Shown: positions 27,187 through 36,603 of the stretch, piece after piece
How the letters are laid out: each line of letters begins with the position of its first letter
Position numbering within the stretch: position 1 is the first letter of the stretch
Origin: Saccharibacillus nicotianae
Lineage (GTDB): Bacteria; Bacillota; Bacilli; Paenibacillales; Paenibacillaceae
Assembly (NCBI RefSeq): GCF_042681745.1
Contig: NZ_JBHUGF010000010.1
Span: 1,798,001 to 1,862,000 of the forward strand
DNA: 64,000 bases
Direction of reading: 5' to 3'
Notes under the pieces: generated by a model
What the model was told of the DNA's origin: nothing
The model's database searches: none
What the model saw: only the letters and a program-made list of their open reading frames with translations
Made by a program: the position numbers and the translations under genes

Positions 27187-28170
27187 ATGTCTCGCTCTAC
27201 AGCGATTCCAGATGCCGCTACAACTCCTCAACGTGTACCTCATTATATTGTGATGGTACTAATTATTGGTGTTGTATTAGCGATTATCGAATGTTATTTC
27301 TCAGTAACTATTAATAATGAACATTTTTATTCACGCTATTCATCTATTTTTCGCACATTGGGTTGTATTTTAGTTGGTGCGTGTCTAGCGGTGTCCGGTA
27401 CGGTAATGCAGCATATTTCACGTAATACGATGACTTCTCCTTCTACGATGGGACTGACTCAAGGAACGGCTCTAGCGTTATGTATTATTATTATTTTTTC
27501 ACCTTCATTGAATCAGTGGATGATTATGGTATGGGCTGTCGCTGGTGCGGCTTTAGGTGGTTTATTCGCTTATAGTATAGCCAAATTACTGCCCTGGAAA
27601 GTAAAATCGTTACGGCAGATTAGCGGTGGTATTGTTGCTGTCTGTATTATCACCTGTATTTCTATCATTATGTATTCTGCTTATTCTACGATTGATTATA
27701 TCGATCATCTGGTCAATCCGATTATGCTAGGGAACCCACGCTTTACGATCTGGGTGCTTTTACCTGTTACTGTAGTAGCTATCGTTATCTGTTGGTCACT
27801 CTCATTACGAGTGCAACATCGCCCAGATGCTGTTCGTTCTGTTTCTTTAAGCTGGACGACTATTATTTGTATGTTTATGGTGATCTTGATGACCAGTATC
27901 TCGACGATGTTAGCAGGCCCACTTGGATTAGTAGGTATTATTATTCCGAGTATATTGCGATTTTTTCTCAAAAATCCACCGATTCGCTGGTTGATTCTAG
28001 GTTCTGCTATTTATGGTAGTGTGTTGATTCTAGGGCTAGATATTTTATCACGCACGATCGATCCGATTTTTGATATCTCGGTTATGCCGATCACCGTTAT
28101 TATTGGTGCTCCTTTTCTGATTTATCAAATTGGCAAAGAAATAGAGAAAACGTTACTTCATTATTCTTAA
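27187..28170 (+). CDS. FecCD-family ABC permease (iron-chelate type)
   Basis: Membrane permease of 327 residues with about nine or ten helices. The family stretch CLAVSGTVMQHISRNTMTSP and GPLGLVGIIIPSILRFFL match siderophore and heme permeases such as FecD/FhuB. The ATG at 27187 follows AAAGGAGTG; the GTG 12 bases earlier lies inside that site. Normal systems have two permeases or a homodimer plus a binding lipoprotein and an ATPase, none of which flank this gene, so it is an orphan here. No Fur box was recognised upstream. Confidence 0.85.
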   Translation: MSRSTAIPDAATTPQRVPHYIVMVLIIGVVLAIIECYFSVTINNEHFYSRYSSIFRTLGCILVGACLAVSGTVMQHISRNTMTSPSTMGLTQGTALALCIIIIFSPSLNQWMIMVWAVAGAALGGLFAYSIAKLLPWKVKSLRQISGGIVAVCIITCISIIMYSAYSTIDYIDHLVNPIMLGNPRFTIWVLLPVTVVAIVICWSLSLRVQHRPDAVRSVSLSWTTIICMFMVILMTSISTMLAGPLGLVGIIIPSILRFFLKNPPIRWLILGSAIYGSVLILGLDILSRTIDPIFDISVMPITVIIGAPFLIYQIGKEIEKTLLHYS

Positions 28171-28290
28171 TGTCTACACTCCTTTATCGTATGAATCTGC
28201 TCTTCCTTCGCGCTGTCTTTATAAATAAGTCACAAACTGTTATACTACGAAGGTTGGTTGCGGATACATACAACAGGGGAGGCATATCAC

Positions 28291-29604
28291 ATGCGTGTAC
28301 TACTATCGATCTGGAATGAAATACGCAGTTGGCCGCACAATGTGCGGTTATTTTTCTGGGCGAATTTATTTTACCAAATAGGTACAGGAATGTTCAGTGT
28401 GCTCTACAATTTGTATATTCAAGGGCTTGGTTACCCCGATGTTATGAATGGACGTATTATCAGTATTCAATCTTTGGCTACAGCTATTTTGTTTATTCCT
28501 GTCGGATTGATGGGCGACCGATTCAGCCGTAAAAAGTTACTGGTGCTCGGCGCTTTAGCTAGTGGTTTGTTTTTTGTAGGTAGATCATTTGCGATCGGTG
28601 AACAAAGTTTACTGCTATTGGCGATATGTTCGGGTATCTTTGCTTCTATTTTTCAAGTAATGGCTATTCCTTTTTTAGCTGAAAATGTAGAAAAATCAAA
28701 GCGTCTACGGATGTTTAGTTATCTTGCATGTCTTACACTGGCTGCGCAAGTACTGGGGAATACAGGCGGTGGTGTACTTGCAGATATTTTACAATTTACA
28801 GGACTTACATATGTATTGAGCTTACAGTTGGTACTATTACTTGGTAGTATAGCGACTATAGCTTCTTTTATCCCGATGGCGATGATTCGGGAACATACTG
28901 CTTCAACACTTTCTTCAGCACCTCCTGTTCATATCATAAAAAACAAGCAAAATGAACAATCAGCACCTGTTATCTCAGCAACACCTTCATCAGCTTCGTC
29001 TACTGCTCACTCTGATACTGTATTTATTAGCCGATTTCTACTGGCACAGTTATTAACAGGGCTAGGTTCTGGGTTAGTGGTGCCTTACTTAAATCTATAC
29101 TTTACCAATCGCTTTGCAGTGTCGTTAACATCTATGAGTATATTGATCTCATTAGGACAATTAATGACGATTGTATCGATGTTGCTAGGGCCTTCTTTGG
29201 CGGCACGAATCGGCGCTGTGCGAGCCGTTGTCGTTTTTCAGTTATTATCGTTGCCATTCTTATTACTCACAGGATTCACCAATGTATTGATTATCGCTTC
29301 GGTAAGCTTTCTGTTCCGACAAGCTTTGATGAATGCGGCAAATCCTCTTCAATCTTCGATTATGGTCGATCGTGTATCTGACAAAAGACGCAGTATTGCT
29401 AACTCATTAATGCAGACTGTATTTATGTTAGGTTGGGCAAGTATGGGGCCTGTACAATCGTATCTGGTCACTAGCTATGGTACCTATTGGGGTTATGCGA
29501 TTGCATTTAGTATTACAGGGGTATTGTATACAATCTCTTCGTTGTTATATTACTTTATGTTCCGCAAGCCGACCAATAATAGTGTGCAAGCAGTTCCCTC
29601 ATAA
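28291..29604 (+). CDS. Major facilitator superfamily transporter
   Basis: Twelve-helix MFS permease of 437 residues, split by a charged, Ser/Ala-rich central cytoplasmic loop (about 205-250). The motif-A-like sequence GLMGDRFSRKKLL follows helix 2, as in drug and metabolite exporters. The start at 28291 has GGGGAGG 8 bases before it; an earlier in-frame codon at 28258 lacks a site. The gene is isolated between the FecCD-type permease gene and a terminator. The substrate cannot be predicted, though drug/proton antiport is the most usual role for this class. Confidence 0.85.
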   Translation: MRVLLSIWNEIRSWPHNVRLFFWANLFYQIGTGMFSVLYNLYIQGLGYPDVMNGRIISIQSLATAILFIPVGLMGDRFSRKKLLVLGALASGLFFVGRSFAIGEQSLLLLAICSGIFASIFQVMAIPFLAENVEKSKRLRMFSYLACLTLAAQVLGNTGGGVLADILQFTGLTYVLSLQLVLLLGSIATIASFIPMAMIREHTASTLSSAPPVHIIKNKQNEQSAPVISATPSSASSTAHSDTVFISRFLLAQLLTGLGSGLVVPYLNLYFTNRFAVSLTSMSILISLGQLMTIVSMLLGPSLAARIGAVRAVVVFQLLSLPFLLLTGFTNVLIIASVSFLFRQALMNAANPLQSSIMVDRVSDKRRSIANSLMQTVFMLGWASMGPVQSYLVTSYGTYWGYAIAFSITGVLYTISSLLYYFMFRKPTNNSVQAVPS

Positions 29605-29634
29605 TATGTATCATTTCTCTAGGTATCAAAATAC

Positions 29635-29668
29635 AAAAAAGCATCCTGTGATACAACAGGATGCTTTT
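29635..29668. terminator. Bidirectional terminator between MFS and VanZ genes
   Basis: AGCATCCTGT and ACAGGATGCT form a perfect stem with a 6-base loop, flanked by A6 and T4 runs, between converging genes. Confidence 0.9.
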
Positions 29669-29669
29669 C

Positions 29670-30092
29670 TTATGATGAACTTGTTCTATTCTTAAAAATA
29701 TAGCGCCATACACACCAACCTATAGTTGCACCGATACTATTGAGAATCAGATCGTCGATATCAAATGTTCCATGTTTACTCAGCATTTGTACAATTTCAA
29801 CTATCAGAATACATAATCCGAAGCGCAGTAGAAAAGTATGCAATCGATACGATTTTATAAAAGGAATCCCTAATCCAAACGGAACAAATACAGCGATATT
29901 GCCAAACAAATTGATCCACTGATCTATACGTCCCCCGACTCGCATCAAAGCAAAATCAGTAATCGTATGAAAAGGAACAATATTATAACGATATGCTGCG
30001 TGAGCATCATATTCTCTTCCAAATCCAAAAAACATCCAATACAATAACAGCGACGTATAGATACTTAATAACAATAATGATACTTTTTTCAT
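29670..30092 (-). CDS. VanZ-like membrane protein
   Basis: Small integral membrane protein of 140 residues with about four helices. VanZ-family features are NIVPFHTI near residue 38, NLFGNIAVFVPFGLGIP (about 62-78) and the DIDDLILNSIGATIGW stretch near the C-terminus. In the Tn1546 cluster VanZ gives low-level teicoplanin resistance, but chromosomal relatives like this one are common in Bacilli and have no established role. A GGATG site precedes the ATG. It is followed closely by the terminator at 29635-29668. Confidence 0.88.
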   Translation of the reverse strand: MKKVSLLLLSIYTSLLLYWMFFGFGREYDAHAAYRYNIVPFHTITDFALMRVGGRIDQWINLFGNIAVFVPFGLGIPFIKSYRLHTFLLRFGLCILIVEIVQMLSKHGTFDIDDLILNSIGATIGWCVWRYIFKNRTSSS

Positions 30093-30135
30093 AACCTACA
30101 TCCTGCACTTTCGTGATAATCACACTTTACGTTCA

Positions 30136-30648
30136 CTATGTAGCCGAAGCAATCTGATGATGCAAAGAAGAACGGAATAAATTCTTTTCTGTTTGTAACA
30201 ATAATTCTAATAATCCTTCCGGCACTACCAAAGCATGAGGATCTTGTTTTAGCTCAAGTAATGTTTTCCATTCTGCTTCATAAGACACTTCATTACTTTC
30301 AATGCCGTTTACGATATCTTGCTGGTAAAATAAAGGATCATCGACATGCGCGCTATAAATAAATGTAATCTCATGCCCTAATCCTTGCACTACTGTTCCT
30401 GTAGCTTGATCTTGCTCTGTATATTCAAAATGATTTTCAATCACATACTGTAGTACAGGATCGACAATATCTACATGAATTTCTTCTCTCACTTCTCGCC
30501 TGACAGTGACCAGACTACTTTCTCCGTATTCCATCGTTCCACCGATAGGACGATACATCGTTTTACTTTCATGCACATTCTCGATTCGTTGAAAAAGAAA
30601 ACGTTGATCATGCTGTAGCAAACAAAGACATACTGTACGAATCGCCAT
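30136..30648 (-). CDS. Nudix hydrolase
   Basis: Nudix-fold pyrophosphatase of 170 residues. The Nudix box reads GTMEYGE, seven residues, REVREEI, so the glycine and the REx2EE metal-binding residues are all present; only the usual glycine after EE is replaced (IHV). The N-terminus IRTVCLCLLQHDQRFLFQR is the expected first strands. It should hydrolyse a nucleoside diphosphate linked to another group, but the substrate is not predictable. It is 46 bases downstream of the HD-Nudix fusion gene, on the same strand, so an operon of two Nudix proteins is likely. Confidence 0.88.
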   Translation of the reverse strand: MAIRTVCLCLLQHDQRFLFQRIENVHESKTMYRPIGGTMEYGESSLVTVRREVREEIHVDIVDPVLQYVIENHFEYTEQDQATGTVVQGLGHEITFIYSAHVDDPLFYQQDIVNGIESNEVSYEAEWKTLLELKQDPHALVVPEGLLELLLQTEKNLFRSSLHHQIASAT

Positions 30649-30694
30649 ATAATCACATCCTTCCAGATAAATTCATACTACATCTAAGTGATGC

Positions 30695-31867
30695 TCACGA
30701 ACGCAGACTGATATCATATCCTAGTCGATAAAAGTCAGCAAGATCTTGTCTACCTGTTTGCGTTAAGCGCTTGATCGCTTCCTCAATACTTACGATATCT
30801 ACTACTGCTACTTGCTCTCCATCTGAAGGATTGAGCGGTTGATGATTCAATTGCACTTGTCCGTAGACTGTGAGCCGAATAAAAGAAGGATGAGGGATAT
30901 AAGGCCGATACGGAGTGTCTGCTTCTGATGTACATTGAAAATAACCAAAAACCTGATAATCGATCAATGTAGCTCCCATTTCTTCCATCACTTCACGTTC
31001 TAGCGCTGTAACATAATGCTCTCCTTCTTCCAACGTGCCTCCTGGCAATTCCCAACGTCCATCTTCCAATTGCATGATTACCACTTGATTACCTACCATC
31101 GGTACAATCGATATATTACTAATCAATGAAGTATCGATTTCCTCTAAGGAGATGATAGGTTGAAATCTAGCTGTAACCGGCCCCCAGTGAATATCTTGTG
31201 AAAGTGCTGGTAATGTACTTAATAACTGTCGGGTCTGATTCATATCAAAGATAGATTTGGTCGCTTGAAGCCAAGGATGAATCACCATTTGCTCACGTTG
31301 TTGCCATACATAATCCAAATAGACAATAATAGCTTCATCTAACGAACGCTCAGATGCAGCTTTCATCTGATGAATAAAAGGAGCAGAATGTTCGGATGCC
31401 CATGAACATTTATCAGCGACAAAAAGAATTTTATCCATCAGTCCAAGCTCTGGATAAAGAGTCGTATGACATTTAATCGCACTGAGCAAATCTGGATCAT
31501 CTAAGCCAAACCACTCTGATGCTAACCAGCTAGATAATTTCTGATGCAACACATAAGGAACTTGTTGTTCTTCTTTTATTATGTCTATACCTAATTGCTG
31601 AGCTAATTCATACTTCTCCTGATCTGTAAATAATGTACTTAGATCATGCAGATAACCTGCATATTGAGCAATATGCGGATCAGCTCCATACCGTTCTGCC
31701 AATATAACAGCTTGTTCTGCTACTTTTAAGCTATGTTGCCATGTATCTTGATGTTGATGCTTGCGAAAAGTAGATTCTATATAAGCTGGAATAGATTGTG
31801 CTGGATTGTAAGGTTCTAAATACTGTTGCAACCGTTGCTTGGCTATATCATTCATTGTTGTGTTCAC
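30695..31867 (-). CDS. Fusion of YqeK-like HD hydrolase and Nudix domain
   Basis: Two-domain protein of up to 390 residues. Residues about 25-195 match YqeK-type HD hydrolases, which split diadenosine tetraphosphate symmetrically: HSLKVAEQA, GYLHDLS (the HD pair), AIKCHTT and KILFVADKCS. Residues about 235-380 are a Nudix domain with a complete box (GGTLEEGEHYVTALEREVMEEMG). Both domain types are known to act on Ap4A-like molecules, so linked action on dinucleoside polyphosphates is a reasonable inference. The GTG start overlaps the GH2 stop codon as GTGA; an alternative ATG is four codons later (31855), and the GGAG site fits neither perfectly. Confidence 0.8.
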   Translation of the reverse strand: MNTTMNDIAKQRLQQYLEPYNPAQSIPAYIESTFRKHQHQDTWQHSLKVAEQAVILAERYGADPHIAQYAGYLHDLSTLFTDQEKYELAQQLGIDIIKEEQQVPYVLHQKLSSWLASEWFGLDDPDLLSAIKCHTTLYPELGLMDKILFVADKCSWASEHSAPFIHQMKAASERSLDEAIIVYLDYVWQQREQMVIHPWLQATKSIFDMNQTRQLLSTLPALSQDIHWGPVTARFQPIISLEEIDTSLISNISIVPMVGNQVVIMQLEDGRWELPGGTLEEGEHYVTALEREVMEEMGATLIDYQVFGYFQCTSEADTPYRPYIPHPSFIRLTVYGQVQLNHQPLNPSDGEQVAVVDIVSIEEAIKRLTQTGRQDLADFYRLGYDISLRS

Positions 31868-33633
31868 TCTCCATTCAAAGCTTCATCGCTTACTTTAAAA
31901 TATCGTGTTACCACTTCATATGCAAGTTTGGGGCGACGATAAGCATCTACGATTCCTTTGTTATTTTGTGTTCGTGCCCGTATCATCGGCCAGATTCCTT
32001 CTTCTGTAACACGACAATCACAGAATTGCCAAATAAACATTCCAGATATATATTCTCGCTGAGTATAAGCTGTTAAATTACTTTCAATAATATCTGCTTG
32101 CCGTTCTTCTGTACCTTTGACACGTGTAGACGACCGATATCCATAAAATCCATCTGCTCCAAATTCACTCATTATCATCGGTTTGCCTTTTCCGCCTGCT
32201 TGATCTGCCCATCCACGTGCTAGATCGCATAATTCCGCCGGATCTTCATCACCATACCAACCTGGATAGAGATTAAACGATACAATATCTGCAAGATCGA
32301 AACAGATTTCATTTTCTCGATGATGGGAAGCGAAGCTAAGAGGTCGACTATTATCCAAACTGCGAATCTGCTCCAATTGACGTTGATAATGAATTCGACC
32401 TTCTTCTAAATCGCTTGCGCATTCGTTTAAAATAGCCCATATAATAATCGATGGATGATTATAATGTTGATAAACCATTTCGCGATTAACCTGTTCACAC
32501 TGCTTTATAAATTGCGGATGACGCATATCTTCTATACTTAATCCACGAGCATGATTTTCTTCCCATACTAATATTCCATATTCATCACACAAATCCAGAA
32601 AACGTTCATCATTTGGATAATGACTGGTACGTACAGCATTTGCACCTGTTTGGATCATCAAGTCCAGATCTTGCACCATTAATGCTATGGGAAAAGAAGC
32701 ACCGACCATAGGATGATCTTCATGTCGATTGAACCCTTTCAAAACGATCGGTTGATTATTTAATAACAACTTTTCTTCGTAAGTTTGAATGGTACGAAAA
32801 CCTACACGTTCAATCCAATCGTCTACAAGTCGTACAGAAGATAACTCATGCTGATACCAGAAAGTCTGCCATTCATACAGATAAGGATGATCCGAACACC
32901 ATGATTGTATATCCGAAAATGTAAACGTGTGCAAAATTTCGAAGTATTGTCCAGCTTCTATCGTAATCTCTGACAATTCTTGCTCCCAGATCGTTGCTTG
33001 CTGAAGAGGTGATAATCCAAATTTGATATGCCCTTTAATAGTATGATCAGCATGAGATTGTAAAGCTATCCGCACTTTTGCTTGCCAATGTCCGTGCTCA
33101 TCTTTCGTCCAGTCTTCTTTAACTGGGGTAAATTGAACCGATTGAATCGAACAACTCTGTAGCGGAATAATTTCCATTATCAATGGCCGAATAATACCAC
33201 CATACGTATAATAATCATTAGGAATATGCAAAGCAGAATGTTGACCAAACGAATTATCTACTTCTACGCACAATTCATGATATCCTTGCTGAACATTTGT
33301 AATCATAGTATTAAATGCAGTATAGGCATTGTAATGCTCGGCTACCAGTTGACCATCCCAAAAGACTTTAGCGGTATGACTTACTCCTTTAAATAGCAAT
33401 CTAACATGTGCTGTGTGGTGAATATAGATAGAACGACGATAGATGCCTTGTCCACGATAAGTCAGTAATTGAGGATTCATCTCCCAACAGCCAGGTACAG
33501 CAACTTTATAGGAATAATCTATATTTTCAGATAATCCATCTAATGATAACGTTCTCAATTTACCAAAATCCCATACTCCTTCTAATGATTCTCTCGCCCG
33601 AATACGATGATTTTGAAATAGTCGATCCATCAT
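31864..33633 (-). CDS. GH2 beta-glucuronidase/beta-galactosidase family protein
   Basis: Cytosolic family 2 glycoside hydrolase, 589 residues, close to the length of beta-glucuronidases. A jelly-roll sugar-binding domain (about 1-175) is followed by an immunoglobulin-like domain and a TIM barrel from about 280 (LKGFNRHEDHP, NAVRTSHYPNDERFLDLCDE). The acid/base glutamate is in WAILNECASD (about 410) and the nucleophile in IMSEFGADG (about 500). FIWQFCDCRVTEEG matches the aromatic strand after the nucleophile. AAGGAGA precedes a double ATG. It is translationally coupled to the HD-Nudix gene downstream. Exact sugar specificity is open. Confidence 0.88.
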   Translation of the reverse strand: MMDRLFQNHRIRARESLEGVWDFGKLRTLSLDGLSENIDYSYKVAVPGCWEMNPQLLTYRGQGIYRRSIYIHHTAHVRLLFKGVSHTAKVFWDGQLVAEHYNAYTAFNTMITNVQQGYHELCVEVDNSFGQHSALHIPNDYYTYGGIIRPLIMEIIPLQSCSIQSVQFTPVKEDWTKDEHGHWQAKVRIALQSHADHTIKGHIKFGLSPLQQATIWEQELSEITIEAGQYFEILHTFTFSDIQSWCSDHPYLYEWQTFWYQHELSSVRLVDDWIERVGFRTIQTYEEKLLLNNQPIVLKGFNRHEDHPMVGASFPIALMVQDLDLMIQTGANAVRTSHYPNDERFLDLCDEYGILVWEENHARGLSIEDMRHPQFIKQCEQVNREMVYQHYNHPSIIIWAILNECASDLEEGRIHYQRQLEQIRSLDNSRPLSFASHHRENEICFDLADIVSFNLYPGWYGDEDPAELCDLARGWADQAGGKGKPMIMSEFGADGFYGYRSSTRVKGTEERQADIIESNLTAYTQREYISGMFIWQFCDCRVTEEGIWPMIRARTQNNKGIVDAYRRPKLAYEVVTRYFKVSDEALNGE

Positions 33634-33705
33634 ATCTTCTCCTTTTATGTAATAGAATGTAGACTAGCTTAGCATAACAAAAATACAGAAACAACTACAA
33701 AAAAG

Positions 33706-33751
33706 AAGCAAACCTAGTCACTTTAGCATGTGGCCAAAGGTAGGTTTGCTT
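33706..33751 (-). terminator. Terminator of the HAD hydrolase gene
   Basis: AAGCAAACCTA and TAGGTTTGCTT pair over 11 bp with a 24-base loop, then CTTTTTT on the minus strand. Confidence 0.75.
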
Positions 33752-33757
33752 ACTATT

Positions 33758-34612
33758 TTATCTAATCACTGGATTATATTGTGTTATCCAACTCTGTTCT
33801 ACATAATCGATCACTTCAATCAATGCATCTTCGTTATTCGTTTTGGCAGTGATCCAATTTGCTACGTGTTTAAGCTCTGGATGAGCATTTTGCATCGCTA
33901 CACCATGACGTGTTAACTGAATCATTTCGATATCATTAAGATGATCGCCTACCGTTAGAAATTCATCATGTTGACTACCTGTCATCGTGATCAATTGTTG
34001 CAATGCGGTTCCTTTACTTGTTCCAAAAGGCAATATTTCTAAAATATCCTGTTCTGATTTCACTGTATTTAACATTTCGATCTGTAGTTGAAAAAGAGTT
34101 AATGATTCCGGTTCGCCCAATAACATCATTTTGGTGATCTGTGATGCTACTTGTTCCAAAGAAGCTAACGTTACAACTTGTACTTCAACTTGTTCTTTAT
34201 CGATCCATCGCTGTATTTTAGGAGTAATTCGCGTGCAATAAATCTGTTCTTGATAAAACAGCAGCAAATCCAGATCAAAAGGTTGACGTATATTATAATA
34301 ATGATTAAATATCCATTGTACATGAGACAACGAAAGAAACTTTTCTTCTAAAAAGCAAGCTTGTAAAGGATCGTATATTTTGGCTCCATTGTACAGAATA
34401 ATAGGATTTGTTAGATGTAATAACTCTATAAAAGGTTGCACACTGATCAACGATCTGCCTGTAGCCAGTGTAAAGTGTCCCCCGTTCGCTGTAAAAGCAC
34501 GAATACGCTGTTGAATATAAGGAGAAATGCGTTGATTTGCATCCAGTAAAGTTCCATCTAGATCCGAAACGATCCAACGAATAGGCATACGCATAGACTC
34601 ATCCATAGACAT
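33758..34612 (-). CDS. Cof-type HAD-superfamily phosphatase
   Basis: Cytosolic phosphatase of 284 residues in the HAD IIB (Cof) group. Motif I is VSDLDGTLLDANQ with both catalytic aspartates, motif II is the TGR of TLATGRS, and motif IV is TVGDHLNDIEMI, with the lysine motif in FGTSKGTA. These enzymes remove phosphate from sugar phosphates, flavin or thiamine precursors. AAGGAGG lies before the start. It is monocistronic between two terminators. The substrate is not predictable. Confidence 0.9.
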   Translation of the reverse strand: MSMDESMRMPIRWIVSDLDGTLLDANQRISPYIQQRIRAFTANGGHFTLATGRSLISVQPFIELLHLTNPIILYNGAKIYDPLQACFLEEKFLSLSHVQWIFNHYYNIRQPFDLDLLLFYQEQIYCTRITPKIQRWIDKEQVEVQVVTLASLEQVASQITKMMLLGEPESLTLFQLQIEMLNTVKSEQDILEILPFGTSKGTALQQLITMTGSQHDEFLTVGDHLNDIEMIQLTRHGVAMQNAHPELKHVANWITAKTNNEDALIEVIDYVEQSWITQYNPVIR

Positions 34613-34706
34613 CGTTAGCCTCCTTCATTTGTAAAGTACGTTATTAATATTACAAGCAAAGTGTTAGCAACGATATCGTTTTGTACTATCGGTTTGTTAA
34701 ATGCTC

Positions 34707-34747
34707 AAAAAGGCTGACAATGATCTAAGATCACTATCAGCCTTTTT
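34707..34747 (-). terminator. Intrinsic terminator of the M3 peptidase gene
   Basis: AAAAAGGCTGA and TCAGCCTTTTT pair perfectly, with an inner GATC hairpin, 33 bases past the stop codon. Confidence 0.88.
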
Positions 34748-34779
34748 GGAGTATTTCATGTATTACTTATAACGTTCGT

Positions 34780-36474
34780 TTACAGTTTCTTATCGTCTAC
34801 ACTGTTTAACCAGTCTTCGATATTACCGATCACCGAAGCTACACAACCATCTTCAAATGGCGAGTTTAAGCCGCCTACTTTCACAAGCTCTGTAAATGGT
34901 TTACTTCCGCCAGCACGACATAATTTAAGATAGTCTTCCCATGCAGGCTTCTGATCTTCATTCATCCGTTTCCAGAATTGGAAAGCACAGATTTGTGCAA
35001 GCGTATAATCGATATAATAGAACGGAGATTCATAGATATGACCTTGTTTTTGCCAGTAGGCTCCACTTTGTAGATACAGATTATCACTTTGATCCCAGAA
35101 CGGTAAATACTTCTCTTCTACCGATTTCCAAGCCGCTTTACGTTCAGCCGGAGTAAATTCTGGATTTTCATAAATAATATGTTGGAATTCATCTACAGCA
35201 ACCCCATAAGGAATAAAGATCAATCCACCGGACAAATGATCGAACTTATACTTCTCGGTGTCTTCTTTGAAGAACAATTCCATCCATGGCCATGTAAAAA
35301 ACTCCATGCTCATCGAATGAATTTCGGCTGCTTCTGATGTAGGCCATGTGTACTCAGGCACTTCAAAATGACGACTTTCATAGACTTGGAAAGCATGCCC
35401 TACTTCATGCGTCAATACATCAATATCACCGGATGTTCCATTGAAGTTAGCGAAAATAAATGGACTTTGATGATCGTTAATAAATGTGCAATATCCGCCA
35501 CCCATTTTACCTTTTTTACTCAACAGATCCATCAATTCATGTTCCATCATAAACTCATAGAACTCATTGATTTCAGGTGACAATTCTTTATACATTTGCG
35601 CACCATTTTGGATAATAAATTCAGGATCACCTTTAGGTGTAGGATTGCCTGTTGGGAATGAATAATCTTGATCGAAATAAGTCAAACGATCTAATCCCAA
35701 ACGCTGACGTTGACGCTCTTTCAGACGCGCCGCCGCTGGAACGATATATTCTTGAACCTGTTTGCGGAAATTAGCCACTTGTTCAGGACCATAATCTGTC
35801 CGTCCCATACGAGCATATCCTAATGCGGTAAATGTTTTGTAGCCTAATTTGTGAGCGATAGTCGTACGGATCTTCACCAGTTCATCATAGATACGATCCA
35901 ACTCTTCGCCTTGTTCAGCAAGGAATCCGTAACGAGCTTCTCCTGCACGTTGTCTCATATCACGATCTTTAGAAAGACCAAAAGGCGCTAACTGAGAAAG
36001 AGTACGTTCTTCGCCTTCAAATGGAATTTTGGCGGATGCAATTAACTGAGCATAAGCAGTCGTTAATTTATTTTCCTGTTGCAGATCAGCAATAATGTCA
36101 GGATGGAATGTTTTGAGTTTCATTTCAGCTAATGCAAATAAATGACTGCCCCATTTTTGCTCTAATTCTGTACGGAAGGAAGAAGTAACCAGCGCTTTAT
36201 AATACGTATCTATGTATTCCTGAAACAGAGGATCGATCTCATCCATATAATCTTGCTCTGTTTTGTAGAATTCATCATTGGTATTAATCGAATGGCGAAT
36301 ATAGACAAGTTGAGCTTGAGTAGAATACGTGTTGAACAACTTGTTAATTTCAGCCATAGCTACATCTTGTTCTTGAAACGTGGTTGCATTCACAAATTGA
36401 CTTAATAACTCATCAAAAGCAACTTTGACAGCATCCAAATTCGGGCGTTCATAAGGAAATTCACTAAATTTCAT
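34780..36474 (-). CDS. M3 family oligoendopeptidase (PepF-like)
   Basis: Cytosolic zinc metallopeptidase of 564 residues. The zinc motif HEVGHAFQ is at about residue 356, with the third ligand glutamate in SEAAEIHSMSMEFF about 25 residues later, as in the M3 family. It is shorter than PepF of lactococci (about 600) and matches the M3 group common in Bacilli. It should degrade short peptides of about 6-17 residues during peptide nutrition or turnover. GAGGATG precedes the start. No neighbouring peptide transporter is present. Confidence 0.92.
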   Translation of the reverse strand: MKFSEFPYERPNLDAVKVAFDELLSQFVNATTFQEQDVAMAEINKLFNTYSTQAQLVYIRHSINTNDEFYKTEQDYMDEIDPLFQEYIDTYYKALVTSSFRTELEQKWGSHLFALAEMKLKTFHPDIIADLQQENKLTTAYAQLIASAKIPFEGEERTLSQLAPFGLSKDRDMRQRAGEARYGFLAEQGEELDRIYDELVKIRTTIAHKLGYKTFTALGYARMGRTDYGPEQVANFRKQVQEYIVPAAARLKERQRQRLGLDRLTYFDQDYSFPTGNPTPKGDPEFIIQNGAQMYKELSPEINEFYEFMMEHELMDLLSKKGKMGGGYCTFINDHQSPFIFANFNGTSGDIDVLTHEVGHAFQVYESRHFEVPEYTWPTSEAAEIHSMSMEFFTWPWMELFFKEDTEKYKFDHLSGGLIFIPYGVAVDEFQHIIYENPEFTPAERKAAWKSVEEKYLPFWDQSDNLYLQSGAYWQKQGHIYESPFYYIDYTLAQICAFQFWKRMNEDQKPAWEDYLKLCRAGGSKPFTELVKVGGLNSPFEDGCVASVIGNIEDWLNSVDDKKL

Positions 36475-36603
36475 TGATAGACATCCTCTCTATATGTAAG
36501 CTCCCGGAACACACCGGTTGTTTACATGTTACTAAATTTCACACACAATTTACAGTTTTTTTATCCAATGGTCGAATAAATAGTAAAAATTGCATCTATA
36601 GTC

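Noticed and set aside
32916..32932. cre-like TGTAAACGTGTGCA inside the GH2 gene
   Set aside because: It is within coding sequence and deviates from the consensus; such matches are expected by chance.
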